Notes: a model not told the origin generated them from the sequence alone. A stretch of 64,000 nt of DNA from Cheiracanthium punctorium (GCA_038373885.1 JAWZYV010013160.1:124001-188000); one strand, 5' to 3'; numbered from the stretch's first letter, positions 22,936-33,834 are shown. Numbers and translations: made by a program.

Positions 22936-25900
22936 AAAAAATCGGCCCTTTCTGGCGGAGCCGAATTTAACGCTTGCAAGAGCCATCGAAATTACAGTTT
23001 CCATGGAAACGGCTGCCTGGGACGCCCTTGAGTTACAGACGGGATCATCTGCATCGAGCGTAAACAAAACTTTTGTGCAACAGAATAAAGGAAAAGTACC
23101 TACGCAAAAACATTTTAAAGAATGCATACGCTGCGAGGCACTGGACCATGTGCCAAGAAACTGTCTTGCGAGGGATAAAAACTGTTTTCAGTGTGGTACG
23201 ACAGGTCACCTGGCTAAAAAGTGTTAAAAAAAATCGTGTTAAAACAAATTTAAGGGTCCTCCTTGCAATATCGTGTATGCAGTGCCAAACACCGGTGCAT
23301 CTAGTAGTGGCGATGATGCCACTTACGTGCACTCGGATATTGTAAATTTTGTGCCTAACATTGTTAGGAGTGTAAATACTCCTCATTATTCAGAGTACGA
23401 CATATTTCATAATACGACAGTGTGCAAAAAAGTTACCGACGTGCCACTATCCTATAAATCAGTTTTCACTTTACAGGACAGTGAAGTTATGATGGAAATT
23501 GACACAGGCTGTGCTGTGTCTCTTATAAATCTTAAGACATACAACTAATTGTGTATTTAGAGCTAGTGTGCTGGCTGTAGAGCTGTGTCCTGCTCTACAT
23601 CCAGCGGATACAGCTTTGTCCACTTTCACATCCCAGTCAAAACATCCCAGTGTTGGGAAGTTTTGTGTGTAAAATTAGGTACAAAAATAAAACACAGAAG
23701 CTACCACTGCTGGTTGAGGAGGGCGAGGGCCCAAATTTGTGTGGTAGAAATTTTATTGAAATGTCTAATATATTGCCACTGAATTTTTGCTTAACTGTTT
23801 CTAATATTACTATGAAAAATGTATTGAAGGATTTCACTGATGTGTTTTCTAATGATTTAGGTCTTTTTAAAGATTACCAAATTAGGTTAATTATGAAACA
23901 GGATCTAAAAACTGCTTTTTACAAAGCTAGAACCTTGCCTCTTGCCGTGAGAGATTAATTTAAAAATGAACTTAATAGATTACAAGAGGCTGGCATATTG
24001 AAAACGATTCGTCATTCTAAATGGGTTGCCCTTAGTGTGCCAGTTTTAAAAGGAGATAAAACGCCAATTTGAAATTGTGGAGATGTTAAATTAACAGCAA
24101 ATTTGTCCATTTACCCTGATAAATATCCATTACCCAAAGCAGATGATATTTTCGCCAGTCTAGCTGGTGGTATTCAGTTCAGCAAATGAAATTTGAAGGA
24201 TGCTTATAATCAACTAGAGTTAGATGAGATATATAGTAAATTGACTGTAATAAGTACGCGTATAGGGTTATTCGAATACCTCAGATTGCCTTTTGGAGTT
24301 TCATGAGCTCCTGCAATCTCCCAAAGAGTACTGGCAGGGATTCCTAATACAGCAGTTTATTTGGATGACGTCATTCTTACAGGGCATTCATCTGAACAAC
24401 ATTTGTGCAATCTCAGGGAGGTATTAAATAGGTTAGAAAGGCAGTTTAAAATTAAAAAAAAGAAAAGTGTAGTTTCCTTTGTGACTCTTTAATTTTCTTA
24501 GGTCACACCATCGATAAAGATGGTATCCGACCTGTAGATAACAAAGTGAACGCAATCAAAGAAGCCCCAACACCTAAAAATGTCAATGAGCTAAGATCCT
24601 TCCTTGGACTGATAACCTTGTATTCTAATTTTCTGCAAAATATGAGTGCTAAATTAGCCCCTTTGTACAGCCTTTTGCAAAAATTAGTCCCTTGTCAATG
24701 GTCTAGGAAGGAAGAAGCTGCAGATGAAGAAAGCAGAAAAAGATGCTATTTGTAATTCAGGATTGCTGGTACATTATGATCCTGATAAAGAATTGACCTT
24801 GGCATGTGATACTTCTTATGGCATTGGAGCTGTCCTATCTCACACCATTGGTGGGGAGGATCGTCCAATGGCTTTTGCATCAAGGACTCTCTCACCAGCT
24901 TTGAAAAACTATGCACAGTTAGCAAAAGAGGCGCCGTCCCTTGTGTTTTGTGTGACACGGTTTAAAGAGTACTTTTTAGGTCGTCCATGTGTCCTTTATA
25001 CGGATCATCGGCCCCTGGTTTCTCTTCTTTCACAACGTAAGCATATCCCATCCATGGCGAATACCCGCATTCAACGCTGGGCACTAACACTCTCGGCATA
25101 TTCCTATACTGTGCGCTACCGACCTGGTGCGCAAAATAGTAATGCAGATGCATGTAACAGGTTGCCATTGTAAATTAACTCCATTGTTGATCCACCATTA
25201 CCAATAGGAACGGTATTGCTAATGGAAAGAGTTGAGCTTGGTCCTGTATCAGTGGCAGATATTAGTTATGTTACATTAAAGGATCCTATTTTAGATAGTG
25301 TGTCTAAATTGATTTTGAATGGGTGGCCTGAAGCATTACGTGCTTTCTCAGGTAATCTTGAGGATGAAAGTCTGTTACCTTATTTTAAGAAACGTTTTGA
25401 ACTGTCGTTGGCGGGGGACATTATACTCCTGGGCAATAGGATAGTTATTCCTAAAAATTTGCATAAAAGGATTCTTCAAGAGTAGCACAGTACCCACCAG
25501 GGTGTTACAGGTATGAAGAGCATTGCTCGATCCTTGTTGTGGCGGCCCAATATGGATGGTGATATTGAGAACTGGGTTGGTAGTTGCAAGGTTTGCATAG
25601 AAAATGCTAATATGCCTAGTCAAAGTCTGCAGCCATGGCCAGCAGCAACTCGGCCTTGGTCACGAATACACATTGATTATGCAGGGCCCATAGACAATCA
25701 TTTGATACTGGTGGTTCAGGATGCACATTCTAAACGGATTGAGGTCATAGCAGTTTTAAGTGCTACTGCCTCAATAACCTTAGAAAAACTTTATGAAATC
25801 TTCGCAAGGTTTAGGTTCCCAGAAACAATAGTTAGTGACAATGGTCCGACATTCAGAGCTAGGAATTTGAAGCATTTGTTAATAGGAATGGAATCAGTCA

Positions 25901-26550
25901 CTTATTTCAGCAACATACCGTCCTTCTTCGAACGGTCAGGCAGAGAGAGCTGTTCAGTTCATTTATAATAGACTTAAAAAGGTTCAGGGTCGGTTGGTTT
26001 GCATTAGGCTATCCAGGATTTTAATGAACTTTAGGCGTACTCCGCTAGACCTGTATCGTGTGTCGCCCGCAGAAATCCTGTTGGGGAGACAGATACGTTG
26101 TTGGTTAGATCTTGTGCTTGCTCTAGCCAAACTAAACCCAAAATCCAGCAGAAGTTTCGAGATTGGGCAGAACATATACTGTAGGAATTATGGGAGAAGG
26201 GAAAAGTGGATTCCAGGAGTAATCAGAAGTTACATGAGAGAAAAGATGCATGCGATTGAACTTCCTAATAGCTCTATAGCATAGAGGCATGTTGCTCAAT
26301 TACGCTCAAGACAGGATCCTCTTGTTGATAAAAGTAATGCAGATAAACAAAATCCATTGTGAGAGGAGACTGGAAGCGATCAAGTGACCCCAGTACTTGA
26401 CCAACAAGCAAGTGTGGTCAATTCCCCAAACAGCAAACAAAATTCGGTATCAACAGCTTCGGAGGATTTAGAGGTTAAAAAAACTACCCCAACAAGATAT
26501 TCCAGTCGTCCTTCACGTACAAGAAGGTTACCGGCAAGGTATAGGGATTA
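22936..26550 (+). pseudogene. Decayed Gypsy-type LTR retrotransposon, gag-pol remnant
   Basis: The domains are in Gypsy order. The gag end (AEPNLTLARAIEI) has two zinc knuckles at about 23120-23225 (CIRCEALDHVPRNC, CFQCGTTGHLAKKC). The protease block MEIDTGCAVSL lies at about 23500. Reverse transcriptase at about 23960-24480 has YLDDVIL, but also in-frame TGA/TAA stops where the family has sense codons. RNase H is at 24724-25170 (ACDTSYGIGAVL, YTDHRPL). Integrase at 25500-26280 has CKVCIENA, IDYAGP and VSDNGPTF, with a frameshift before the Glu block, and the tail ends TRYSSRPSRTRR-LPARYRD. Many stops and shifts make it inactive. The 5' LTR and gag start are missing or hidden in the abnormal region 21890-22935. 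No env-like frame is seen. Confidence 0.9.
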
Positions 26551-26569
26551 GAGCTAAGTGGGAAGGAGG

Positions 26570-26722
26570 TGTTGCATCCGCTACTGTTATTAACTGTATT
26601 CCACTCTGCTAGGAAAAAGGGGTACAACTTCAACTTCAACCTAGCACTGAAACTGTGTATTGTGATTAATAAAGTTCACTGTTAAGTTTAATGAAGCCTG
26701 TGATCAATATGTATTTACAACA
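26570..26722 (+). repeat. 3' LTR of the decayed Gypsy element
   Basis: The purine tract GGGAAGGAGG lies immediately before TGTTGCATCC. The LTR has a poly(A)-type signal AATAAAG near 26670 and ends TTTACAACA at 26722, a TGTTG...CAACA pair. At 153 bp it is short. No matching 5' LTR was found, so the borders rest on the terminal pair and the tract alone. Confidence 0.65.
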
Positions 26723-27199
26723 TATATTGAGGATTTATTAGTATCGAACCCAGGGCCTACAGCGTGCTAAGTGCATGCATTATCCGACTGTAAAAAGGTA
26801 TCCGCTTAATCGGCCTTCATATTCCGAAATCTAGCTTTGTTCTGGTGGGGATCATGTATTCGTTACAAGTCACACGCCCAATCATGTACATAACTGTTGA
26901 ATAACCATTTAAAAGAAATAGAATTCAAGTGTGTGCCGTGTAAAAAAGGTTACCGCCATGACAATCTACACCTCGGCACCTGAAGGCCGGGCAAATGGGT
27001 ATCTTATGTCAGATCAGGTAACTCCTGAATCTACCACACTCAAATTCCTGGGCTCAAAACTACCTCTCGCCACACGATGGCTTTATATGTAACACATTTA
27101 CACACATACACATTGGTTACCGAAAATGTAGTTTTATTTCTACTAGTTGTCTGCCAGTGGTCGAAATTCGACCATAAAGCATTAATTTTTTTATTTGAG
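26723..27199 (-). other. Noncoding stretch with a possible tRNA-derived repeat
   Basis: On the minus strand, GGGTTCGATAC (about 26744-26754) resembles an RNA polymerase III B box, preceded by a tRNA-like block (GTCGGATAATGCATGCACTT). A convincing A box and cloverleaf are not seen, so this may be a SINE fragment. The rest shows nothing recognisable. Confidence 0.35.
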
Positions 27200-28451
27200 C
27201 GTGAATAAAGTTCTTCTGTCAAAGAGTATGTCTCAAGATATCATATACAGTGGAACCTACTAAAGTGACCACCTTGGCTAAGAGACCATTTGTCTATAGT
27301 GACCACTATTGTACAATTGCACTTTACAACCACCACACTTTTCTGTGAAGACGGTGTTTTTGCAAAAACCATCATAATTTCCTAAATGCAAAGGCAGCTA
27401 CAACGAGTGTATTATAGGGGCATCTCCCTCTGCCGACCTTGGATTTCGCACGTTCAGTTTGCGCTCTGAACAATTTAGGCTAATCTAAAAAGTCTAATGG
27501 CCCACTCCGAAAATTCAGCCGAGAGCCGTCCTCGGATTAAAGCCCATTATGCTCGGAGTTATAAAACCTTAAATCGTCGAATGATTGAACTCTACTTGCT
27601 GAGGCGTACCACGTACCATCTATGAAAACTTGCTACCGCAATAAATGTGCACTTGCTGTTCTTAAGATTTATTTACTGTCATCGCAAATGCAGGTATATT
27701 TGGAAATTGAGATTTTTGAAAGAATATGGAAAAATAGTACCAGAATATTTTATGAGTGGAATTAAAATTCTTTTATTGCCTGCGGTTCCAGTTCAAATTT
27801 CGCAATCAATAGCATTACGATATATAAACTTGATGAGTATACTTTTCCAGTGACTAATGCTTCCTTTGTATGTAAGTTTCTAATTAGTATAACGATGCAA
27901 TTAACTTTTAATACTAGCTTATATGGTGGCTAACTATGGTATTTTTCGGTTAGCCAGGCGCAGCTCCCGCCAACTGTTCTCTCTGGGAAACATTTAAAGA
28001 CTACTTCTGAAACACTGTCGTTCCCCAAAACAAAGCCGGAAACTTCAATCCGTATACAAAATAGTGTTTATGTACAGAATTCAATAAATACAAAACCATC
28101 AATATACTAAAAAGAAATTTGCATGCTTATTGGTTACATAATGTTGGGGATTGGGGGAAATTGGGGAAAACACGTGGGGAATTGGGGAAAACACGTGGAA
28201 TTAAATTAAAATACGAAATTAAATCAGACTTCCAAAATATGGAAAGGGATAAACAAGTATGTACTGGAAATCGCTTTAGGTTTGGAAGCTTTTGGCGCAG
28301 ATCACAATTATTTGGCAATTTTTCACTTGCTCCCGGCTAACCGTAAAAAAAAACCAAACCAATCATAGTCAAAGAAATCAAAAACTCTACTGGATAATTA
28401 TTGATTTCATTGTCATCATAGCAAATTATTTTACCGTAGCTATGGTGATAT

Positions 28452-28975
28452 TGTTGCGAAATAATAACTTAATTTGCTCTCGTATTGCATGCACCGCCGT
28501 GAAACTAGTTTTACAGGCATAATAGCGAAGTCCTCAGGTAATGGATAAACCTGTGGAAGTAACCCCGTAGCCTTGGCGACAAACCTGGCGATCATCTTGG
28601 CGACTTGGCGACGGATTTGGCGACCTTGTCGGCAAATGGTGGCTTCTAGAAAATTCATGTCTCGAGACCATATTTCAATTTGATAAGATTGTTCCAGAAA
28701 GTTCTCGGCAATTCTGGTGACGTCATCATGTCTACAAAAGCGCTAGGATGTCTCTCCGGGGAGTTCAGTTGAGTGATAGACTTTGAAGCGCACGGTTGAT
28801 TCTGTGAAATGAATACTGTTACTGTTGTGCTTATTTATGATTTTAGTTAGCGCATGTTAAAGTTTCTCGTATTATTTTGAGCTATTGAGCTGCGAGCCGT
28901 GGATAAAGTGTTATTTTTGTTTACTGTGTTGATTGGACTGCTTTAAAATACACCCACTTGGCAATTTTCGTAACA
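28452..28975 (+). repeat. 5' LTR of the Gypsy element
   Basis: At 524 bp it is 43 bp longer than the 3' LTR. Differences include an extra segment near 28490 and additional TTGGCGAC-type units at 28570-28625. The TATA-equivalent is TCTACAAAAG and the poly(A) signal region reads GGATAAAG, both altered relative to the 3' LTR. The heat-shock-type and CRE motifs are intact. Confidence 0.93.
28644..28740 (+). promoter_or_regulatory. LTR promoter with two heat-shock elements and a CRE
   Basis: TTCTAGAAAATTC (28644-28656) and TTCCAGAAAGTTC (28692-28704) each fit the heat-shock factor consensus of three alternating pentamers (nTTCnnGAAnnTTCn) without mismatch. TGACGTCA, a perfect CRE palindrome, lies at 28718-28725. 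The TATA position follows at about 28731 (TCTACAAAAG). The same array is in the 3' LTR. That these drive transcription is inference. Confidence 0.6.
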
Positions 28976-28976
28976 T

Positions 28977-28996
28977 TGGTGTCAGGAAGTGGGATC
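28977..28996 (+). promoter_or_regulatory. Primer-binding site, tRNA-Leu-like
   Basis: TGGTGTCAGGAAGTGGGATC begins one base after the 5' LTR. Animal tRNA-Leu ends in ...ATCCCACTTCTGACACCA, so the site is complementary apart from one extra G. The primer assignment rests on that remembered tRNA sequence. Confidence 0.65.
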
Positions 28997-29009
28997 TGGA
29001 TCTGTTTGA

Positions 29010-30716
29010 ATGCCATTAACCAGAGCAGCCATGGAAGATAAAATGGAAAAACTGTTTGCTATGGTTCTAGATATACGTTCTGGTCAAGACAGTCTGAAAG
29101 AAAAGATGTCTTTGAGTCAAGACAGTCTGAAAGAAGATATATCAAAGATGTATTTCAGACAGGAGAGTCTGGAAGAGAAGATCTGTTCGGGACTAGAGAG
29201 TCTACGAGAGAAAATGCGTTCAGGACAAGAAGAAATGAAGACTGAAATACAATCTGTGCATGAAAGAGTCGAGGGAGTACGAAGCGAAGTGCAAGGACAG
29301 ATCAGCGACGTACAAGAAAAAATCGAGGGAATACGAAGCGATGTACAGGAACAAATCGGCGATGATAAAGGACAAATCAATGATGTGCAAGGACAAATCA
29401 TTGATTTTCAAAAGAGACTTTCTGATCCTGAGAGGAAGCCAAGCAATATTTTGGCAAGTGGAGAAATTATTAATTCCAGACCGACTGTAAAGCATTTAAC
29501 ATTTGACGGCCAAACATCTTGGACTGTTTTTAAGATTCAGTTTGACGTCGTGAGCTCTACAAACGGATGGACGGATAGCTTCAAGGCCAGTCAACTTGTG
29601 ACCTCTCTACAAGGATCAGCTGCGGAGATTCTCCTTGGAATACCGAATGACAAGTTGAATGACAAACCGAGCGTCGAACAGGCTCTCGAATCTCGATTTG
29701 GAAATAGCCATCTTACCCAGTTTTATAGGACTGAATTGAAAGCAAGGCAACAAAGGTCTGGAGACAGTCTACATGTATTAGCCGCCGATGTTGAGCGATT
29801 AATGAGCCTAGCTTACGCGGAATGTCCCCTAGATGTTCGAGAGAGTTTAGCAGCCCAGTACTTCGTCGACGCTATCAGGGACGAAGATACACAACATTCC
29901 ACGAGACTGATAGACCCGAAAGATTTGAAGGCAGCTCTGGCGTATAGCATGAAATATGAAGCTGCGAGAACCGTTTCGAAAACACCCAGGCATGTAAGGT
30001 CTGTGGATATAGAGGGAGACGCCGCCAAGGAAAAGGATGATAAACTGGATTCTGTACTCAAGGCACTCCAGGAATTATTGGATAGTCTCGCTGTTGGAAA
30101 AAAGAGCTCTCCCCGAAGAAATCCGAACGCGACCTGTTGGAGATGTCACAAAAGGGGACACGTGCAAAGAGAATGCGACGTGACTTCTCCCCAAACAGGA
30201 AAACTAGGTCTTAGGCGTCTTGCGGGGCGGAGGCTACCTTTTCTGAATAAAGCCCCTGAAGAGAAATTTGAAGTTTCCGCACTTAGCGGAGGAGAAACTG
30301 AACTTTATGTTGAAGGAACTATTTGTGGTATCCCTTGCTTGATGCTAGTGGATACGGGTGCGAATGTCACTCTTCTAAAATCGGACTTCGCCATGAAACT
30401 GAAGGAACAATTGCTCTACACGTCTCCAAACGTCTCTATTAAGACAGCTACCGGTGAAAAGACAGAGATACAAGGAAAACTAGATGTATCCATCGAATGT
30501 GGATCCAAGAAATTCCGGCACAGGGTCTACGGGGCTAACATCACTGACCCTTGTATCGTTGGACTGGATTTCCTTCAAAAATTTAACTTTACCGTAGACT
30601 TAGAGAAGAACGAGATACGGAGGGGAGGAAATTCCCTTGCTTTCAGGAAGCGAGCAGTTTTCAAAATCATGTTCTATATTCGCGAAAGAGCAGACGACTA
30701 TACCAGCGAGATCTGA
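29010..30716 (+). CDS. Gypsy gag-protease polyprotein
   Basis: The frame is open for 568 codons from the first ATG after the primer site. Residues about 10-145 are a charged, regularly spaced coiled coil with repeats of the type SQDSLKE, ESLEEK, SLREKM and VQEKIEGI. A capsid-like helical region follows (about 160-330). The zinc knuckle CWRCHKRGHVQREC is near residue 375 and the retroviral-type aspartic protease motif LVDTGAN near residue 448, with GLDFL further on. The protease is thus in the gag frame. The last about 27 codons after the junction near 30630 lie in a frame that abandons the pol sequence. Gag would form particles and the protease would process the polyprotein. Antisense frames across the coiled coil are shadows. 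Confidence 0.92.
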   Translation: MPLTRAAMEDKMEKLFAMVLDIRSGQDSLKEKMSLSQDSLKEDISKMYFRQESLEEKICSGLESLREKMRSGQEEMKTEIQSVHERVEGVRSEVQGQISDVQEKIEGIRSDVQEQIGDDKGQINDVQGQIIDFQKRLSDPERKPSNILASGEIINSRPTVKHLTFDGQTSWTVFKIQFDVVSSTNGWTDSFKASQLVTSLQGSAAEILLGIPNDKLNDKPSVEQALESRFGNSHLTQFYRTELKARQQRSGDSLHVLAADVERLMSLAYAECPLDVRESLAAQYFVDAIRDEDTQHSTRLIDPKDLKAALAYSMKYEAARTVSKTPRHVRSVDIEGDAAKEKDDKLDSVLKALQELLDSLAVGKKSSPRRNPNATCWRCHKRGHVQRECDVTSPQTGKLGLRRLAGRRLPFLNKAPEEKFEVSALSGGETELYVEGTICGIPCLMLVDTGANVTLLKSDFAMKLKEQLLYTSPNVSIKTATGEKTEIQGKLDVSIECGSKKFRHRVYGANITDPCIVGLDFLQKFNFTVDLEKNEIRRGGNSLAFRKRAVFKIMFYIRERADDYTSEI

Positions 30717-33090
30717 ATTTCTTATCCAAGGGGTTCCGGAAGCCTCTGGACATTTCCGGTATGTCGTAACGAACTTTCCTAGCCAGTTCTCCTTAAAAGG
30801 GATCTTGGTGGCCGCCGCACTCGTGGATCTAAGAGAGGAAGCTGTTTCTATTCGAGTGTTGAATTTAGACAATAAACCCAAGACTGTAGAAAAAGGGGCC
30901 GTTATTGCGACGTGTGAACCAGTGGTGGATATCGTCGCCCGTCCTCAAGGATATTCTAATAGTCATCATTTTCAACTAATGCTGGAGAATCTTGAAGGAC
31001 TTAGTAAGGAACAGCGAATAACAGTGCAAAAATTACTCGAGGAATTCCAAAACTTATTCTCTACCGGTGACGCCGATGTGGGCCACTGTAATGTGACACA
31101 ACATAAAATTAATACAGGTGATCATCCACCAATCAAGCAGTATCCAAGACGTTTGCCTCTTGCAAAGAAAGAGGAAGCTGAACGCCTGATTAAAGAAATG
31201 GTGGACGGTGGCATAATAGAGGAATCGTCGGGGCCTTGGGCCTCACCTATCGTTCTTGTTAAAAAGAAGGACGGATCGACACGTTTCTGTGTCGACTATC
31301 GGAAACTGAACGATATTACGCGGAAAGACTGCTATCCCCTCCCGCGAATAGATGACACTTTAGACGCTTTGAATGGAAGCCAGTGGTTCTCTACGTTGGA
31401 CTTAAAGAGCGGGTATTGGCAAGTCGAAATCCGACCTGAAGATAGAGAAAAGACAGCTTTTACCACCGGACACGGTCTCTGGCACTTTAAGGTAATGCCT
31501 TTCGGTCTTTGCAATGCCCCCGCTACTTTTGAAAGACTAATGGAAACTGTATTACGTGGACTTTCGTCTGAGGCCTGCTTAGTATATTTAGATGACATTA
31601 TTATAGTGGGAAAAACGTTTGAAGAACATTTAAATAATATTCGTAAAGTGTTTCTTAGATTACAAAATGCTAACCTTAAACTAAACCCGAAGAAATGCAA
31701 ATTTTTACGTAAGGAAGTTACTTATCTTGGTCACGTTATTTCTGCAGACGGAGTTAAGACTGATCCACAAAAAGTTAAAGCAGTTGTCGATTGGCCTCGT
31801 CCGGAAACGGTACATGAACTGCGAAGTTTTCTCGGACTGTGCACCTATTATCGCCGTTTTGTAAGAAATTTCTCAACAATAGCGAGACCTTTACATAAAT
31901 TGACTGAAGCACAAGCAAGTTTTAATTGGACAGAGGAATGCGAGAAATCGTTCGTTAGTCTAAAGCAGGCGTTAACGACGTCTCCTATTTTGACATATCC
32001 CCGGACTGACAAAGACTTTATCTTGGATACAGATGCCAGTAATGAAGGGATAGGAGCCGTGCTTTCGCAGAGAACAGAAAACGGTGAAAGTGTCATAGCT
32101 TACTTCAGCAAGAGCTTGGGTAAGCCAGAGAGGAATTATTGTGTCACTCGTAAGGAATTACTGGCTATTGTTAAATCTATTGAGCATTTCCATCACTACC
32201 TCTATGGACGGAAATTTCTTCTCCGGACTGATCATGCTTCCTTGAGATGGCTTTTGAATTTTAAAGAACCTGAGGGTCAGATAGCTCGCTGGATCCAAAG
32301 ACTGCAGGAGTATGAGTTCGAAATCGAACATCGCAAAGGAACTTCGCACGGAAATGCAGACGCTCTCTCCAGACGACCTTGTAAAGAGGACTGTAAACAC
32401 TGCGTGAACGCCGAGAAAAAGTACGGGACGGAGACGGATACTTTCGTGAAGGTTTTGACTGCAACGACTGTGGATCGGTGGGCTTCGAGTGAAGTCCAGA
32501 GAGCACAGTTAGAAGATTCCAATATTAGGCCAATTTTGGAGAAGAAACTAAATTCCGCGGATCGACCGTCTTGGCAAGAGATCGCGCCAGAGAGTCCCGC
32601 TACAAAGCGATACTGGGCTCTTTGGGATTCTTTACATCTTAAGGACGGTGTTTTATATCGGAAATGGGAGAGCGATGACGGAAGATCAAGCCGATGGCAA
32701 TTAATTCTCCCACGTAGCAGAATTCCAGAGGTTCTGCGGGAGATTCATGATAGTGCAAGTGGAGGACATTTTGGAGTGATGAAGACGTTAAATAAAACCA
32801 GGGAGCGATTTTATTGGGATCGACTTCGCGCCGATGTTGAAAAATGGTGTAGAGAATGCCACGATTGCGGTGCCCGGAAAGGACCGAAAATAAAAACCAA
32901 GGGTCGTTTGCAGCGCTATAACGTTGGCGCGCCTTTCGAAAGAGTGGCTTTAGATATCCTAGGACCCCTGCCTACAACATCGAAAGGCAATCGATATGTC
33001 TTAGTCCTGATGGATTACTTTACCAAATGGCCAGAAGCGATTGCCATCCCGAATCAGGAAGCTTCAACTGTAGCTGAAGAAACTCGTTAG
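30637..33090 (+). CDS. Gypsy pol: reverse transcriptase, RNase H, integrase N-part
   Basis: The frame is 817 codons and overlaps the gag-protease frame by 80 bp in the +1 register. The first ATG is probably not a real start; the frame should be reached by frameshift from gag-protease. Reverse transcriptase includes STLDLKSGYWQVE (about 250), LPFGL-type sequence and the YLDDIIIV catalytic box near 318. RNase H has DTDASNEGIGAVLSQ near 463 and RTDHASLRWL. The integrase zinc finger (HDSASGGHFG, CRECHDC) lies near 700-745, and the first catalytic Asp is in ALDILGP near 773. The frame stops at 33090 with TAG through a single-base shift. The following bases encode VRNWISYYGVP in the next frame, so the break is recent and internal to integrase. 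Confidence 0.93.
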   Translation: MLSGSEQFSKSCSIFAKEQTTIPARSEFLIQGVPEASGHFRYVVTNFPSQFSLKGILVAAALVDLREEAVSIRVLNLDNKPKTVEKGAVIATCEPVVDIVARPQGYSNSHHFQLMLENLEGLSKEQRITVQKLLEEFQNLFSTGDADVGHCNVTQHKINTGDHPPIKQYPRRLPLAKKEEAERLIKEMVDGGIIEESSGPWASPIVLVKKKDGSTRFCVDYRKLNDITRKDCYPLPRIDDTLDALNGSQWFSTLDLKSGYWQVEIRPEDREKTAFTTGHGLWHFKVMPFGLCNAPATFERLMETVLRGLSSEACLVYLDDIIIVGKTFEEHLNNIRKVFLRLQNANLKLNPKKCKFLRKEVTYLGHVISADGVKTDPQKVKAVVDWPRPETVHELRSFLGLCTYYRRFVRNFSTIARPLHKLTEAQASFNWTEECEKSFVSLKQALTTSPILTYPRTDKDFILDTDASNEGIGAVLSQRTENGESVIAYFSKSLGKPERNYCVTRKELLAIVKSIEHFHHYLYGRKFLLRTDHASLRWLLNFKEPEGQIARWIQRLQEYEFEIEHRKGTSHGNADALSRRPCKEDCKHCVNAEKKYGTETDTFVKVLTATTVDRWASSEVQRAQLEDSNIRPILEKKLNSADRPSWQEIAPESPATKRYWALWDSLHLKDGVLYRKWESDDGRSSRWQLILPRSRIPEVLREIHDSASGGHFGVMKTLNKTRERFYWDRLRADVEKWCRECHDCGARKGPKIKTKGRLQRYNVGAPFERVALDILGPLPTTSKGNRYVLVLMDYFTKWPEAIAIPNQEASTVAEETR

Positions 33091-33112
33091 AAACTGGATC
33101 TCTTATTATGGA

Positions 33113-33793
33113 GTGCCTATGATGTTACATTCGGATCAAGGTACAAATTTTAATTCAGCACTATTTTCGGAACTCTGCGAATATTTGGGAATCACGAAGA
33201 CTCGAACAACACCGTTACATCCCGAGTCCGATGGCATGGTCGAGAGACACAATCGAACAATTTTGAATCATCTTTCAATATTTGTTTCGAAGAATCAAAC
33301 CGACTGGGATACATATTTGCCACTGTTCCTCCTGGCTTACAGAAGTGCGGTTCATGAGACGACCGGATATTCTCCATCAGAGATGTTGTTCGGCCGTCCT
33401 CTTCGATTACCCAGTGATATTGTTTTCGGACGACCATGTGATACGCCCTCCTCACGGAATGACTACATGAGTAATTTAGAAGCACGATTAGAAAGAGTTC
33501 ATTCGTTTGCCAGAGAGCGAATCAATTTGGCGAGTGACCGAATGAAGATTCGTTACGACGCCAAAGCAACGAATCCCCAATTTAAGGAGGGTGACCCAGT
33601 TTGGCTGTATAACCCAAAACGAAGGAGAGGTCTGAGTCCTAAGTTGCAACAGAACTGGGAAGGACCTTATATAGTTGTCAAGAAATTGAACGATGTTATC
33701 TACAGGGTCCAAAAGTCGCCCAATTCAAAACCGGAAGTCATCCACATTAATCGTTTAGCTCCATATGGTGCTACTAATCATAATGTTGTGTGA
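33113..33793 (+). CDS. Gypsy integrase C-part (after the frameshift)
   Basis: This 226-codon stretch continues integrase. HSDQGTNF carries the second catalytic Asp and HPESDGMVERHNR the Glu. At the C-end, WLYNPKRRRGLSPKL and WEGPYIVV form the GPY/F module and HINRLAPY ends the domain. The first ATG at 33113 is internal; the true frame extends back to about 33085. Residue spacing is normal for Gypsy integrases. The stop lies about 40 bp before the 3' LTR, leaving no room for an envelope gene. No chromodomain is visible. Confidence 0.92.
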   Translation: MPMMLHSDQGTNFNSALFSELCEYLGITKTRTTPLHPESDGMVERHNRTILNHLSIFVSKNQTDWDTYLPLFLLAYRSAVHETTGYSPSEMLFGRPLRLPSDIVFGRPCDTPSSRNDYMSNLEARLERVHSFARERINLASDRMKIRYDAKATNPQFKEGDPVWLYNPKRRRGLSPKLQQNWEGPYIVVKKLNDVIYRVQKSPNSKPEVIHINRLAPYGATNHNVV

Positions 33794-33820
33794 TTAGACT
33801 GCCGGGTGGTCAGTTTTGTT

Positions 33821-33834
33821 AAAGAGGGGAGCAG
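33821..33834 (+). promoter_or_regulatory. Polypurine tract
   Basis: AAAGAGGGGAGCAG directly precedes the 3' LTR and would prime plus-strand DNA synthesis; GCAG ends with one non-purine. Confidence 0.75.

Noticed and set aside
28560..28640. CRISPR-like direct repeats (TTGGCGAC)
   Set aside because: Units are 8 bp with irregular short spacing inside a eukaryotic LTR; no array geometry.
29117..29495. Antisense frames across gag rich in Ser/Cys or Leu
   Set aside because: They mirror the repetitive gag coiled coil on the opposite strand.
33794..33834. Envelope gene after pol
   Set aside because: Only about 40 bp separate the integrase stop from the 3' LTR.
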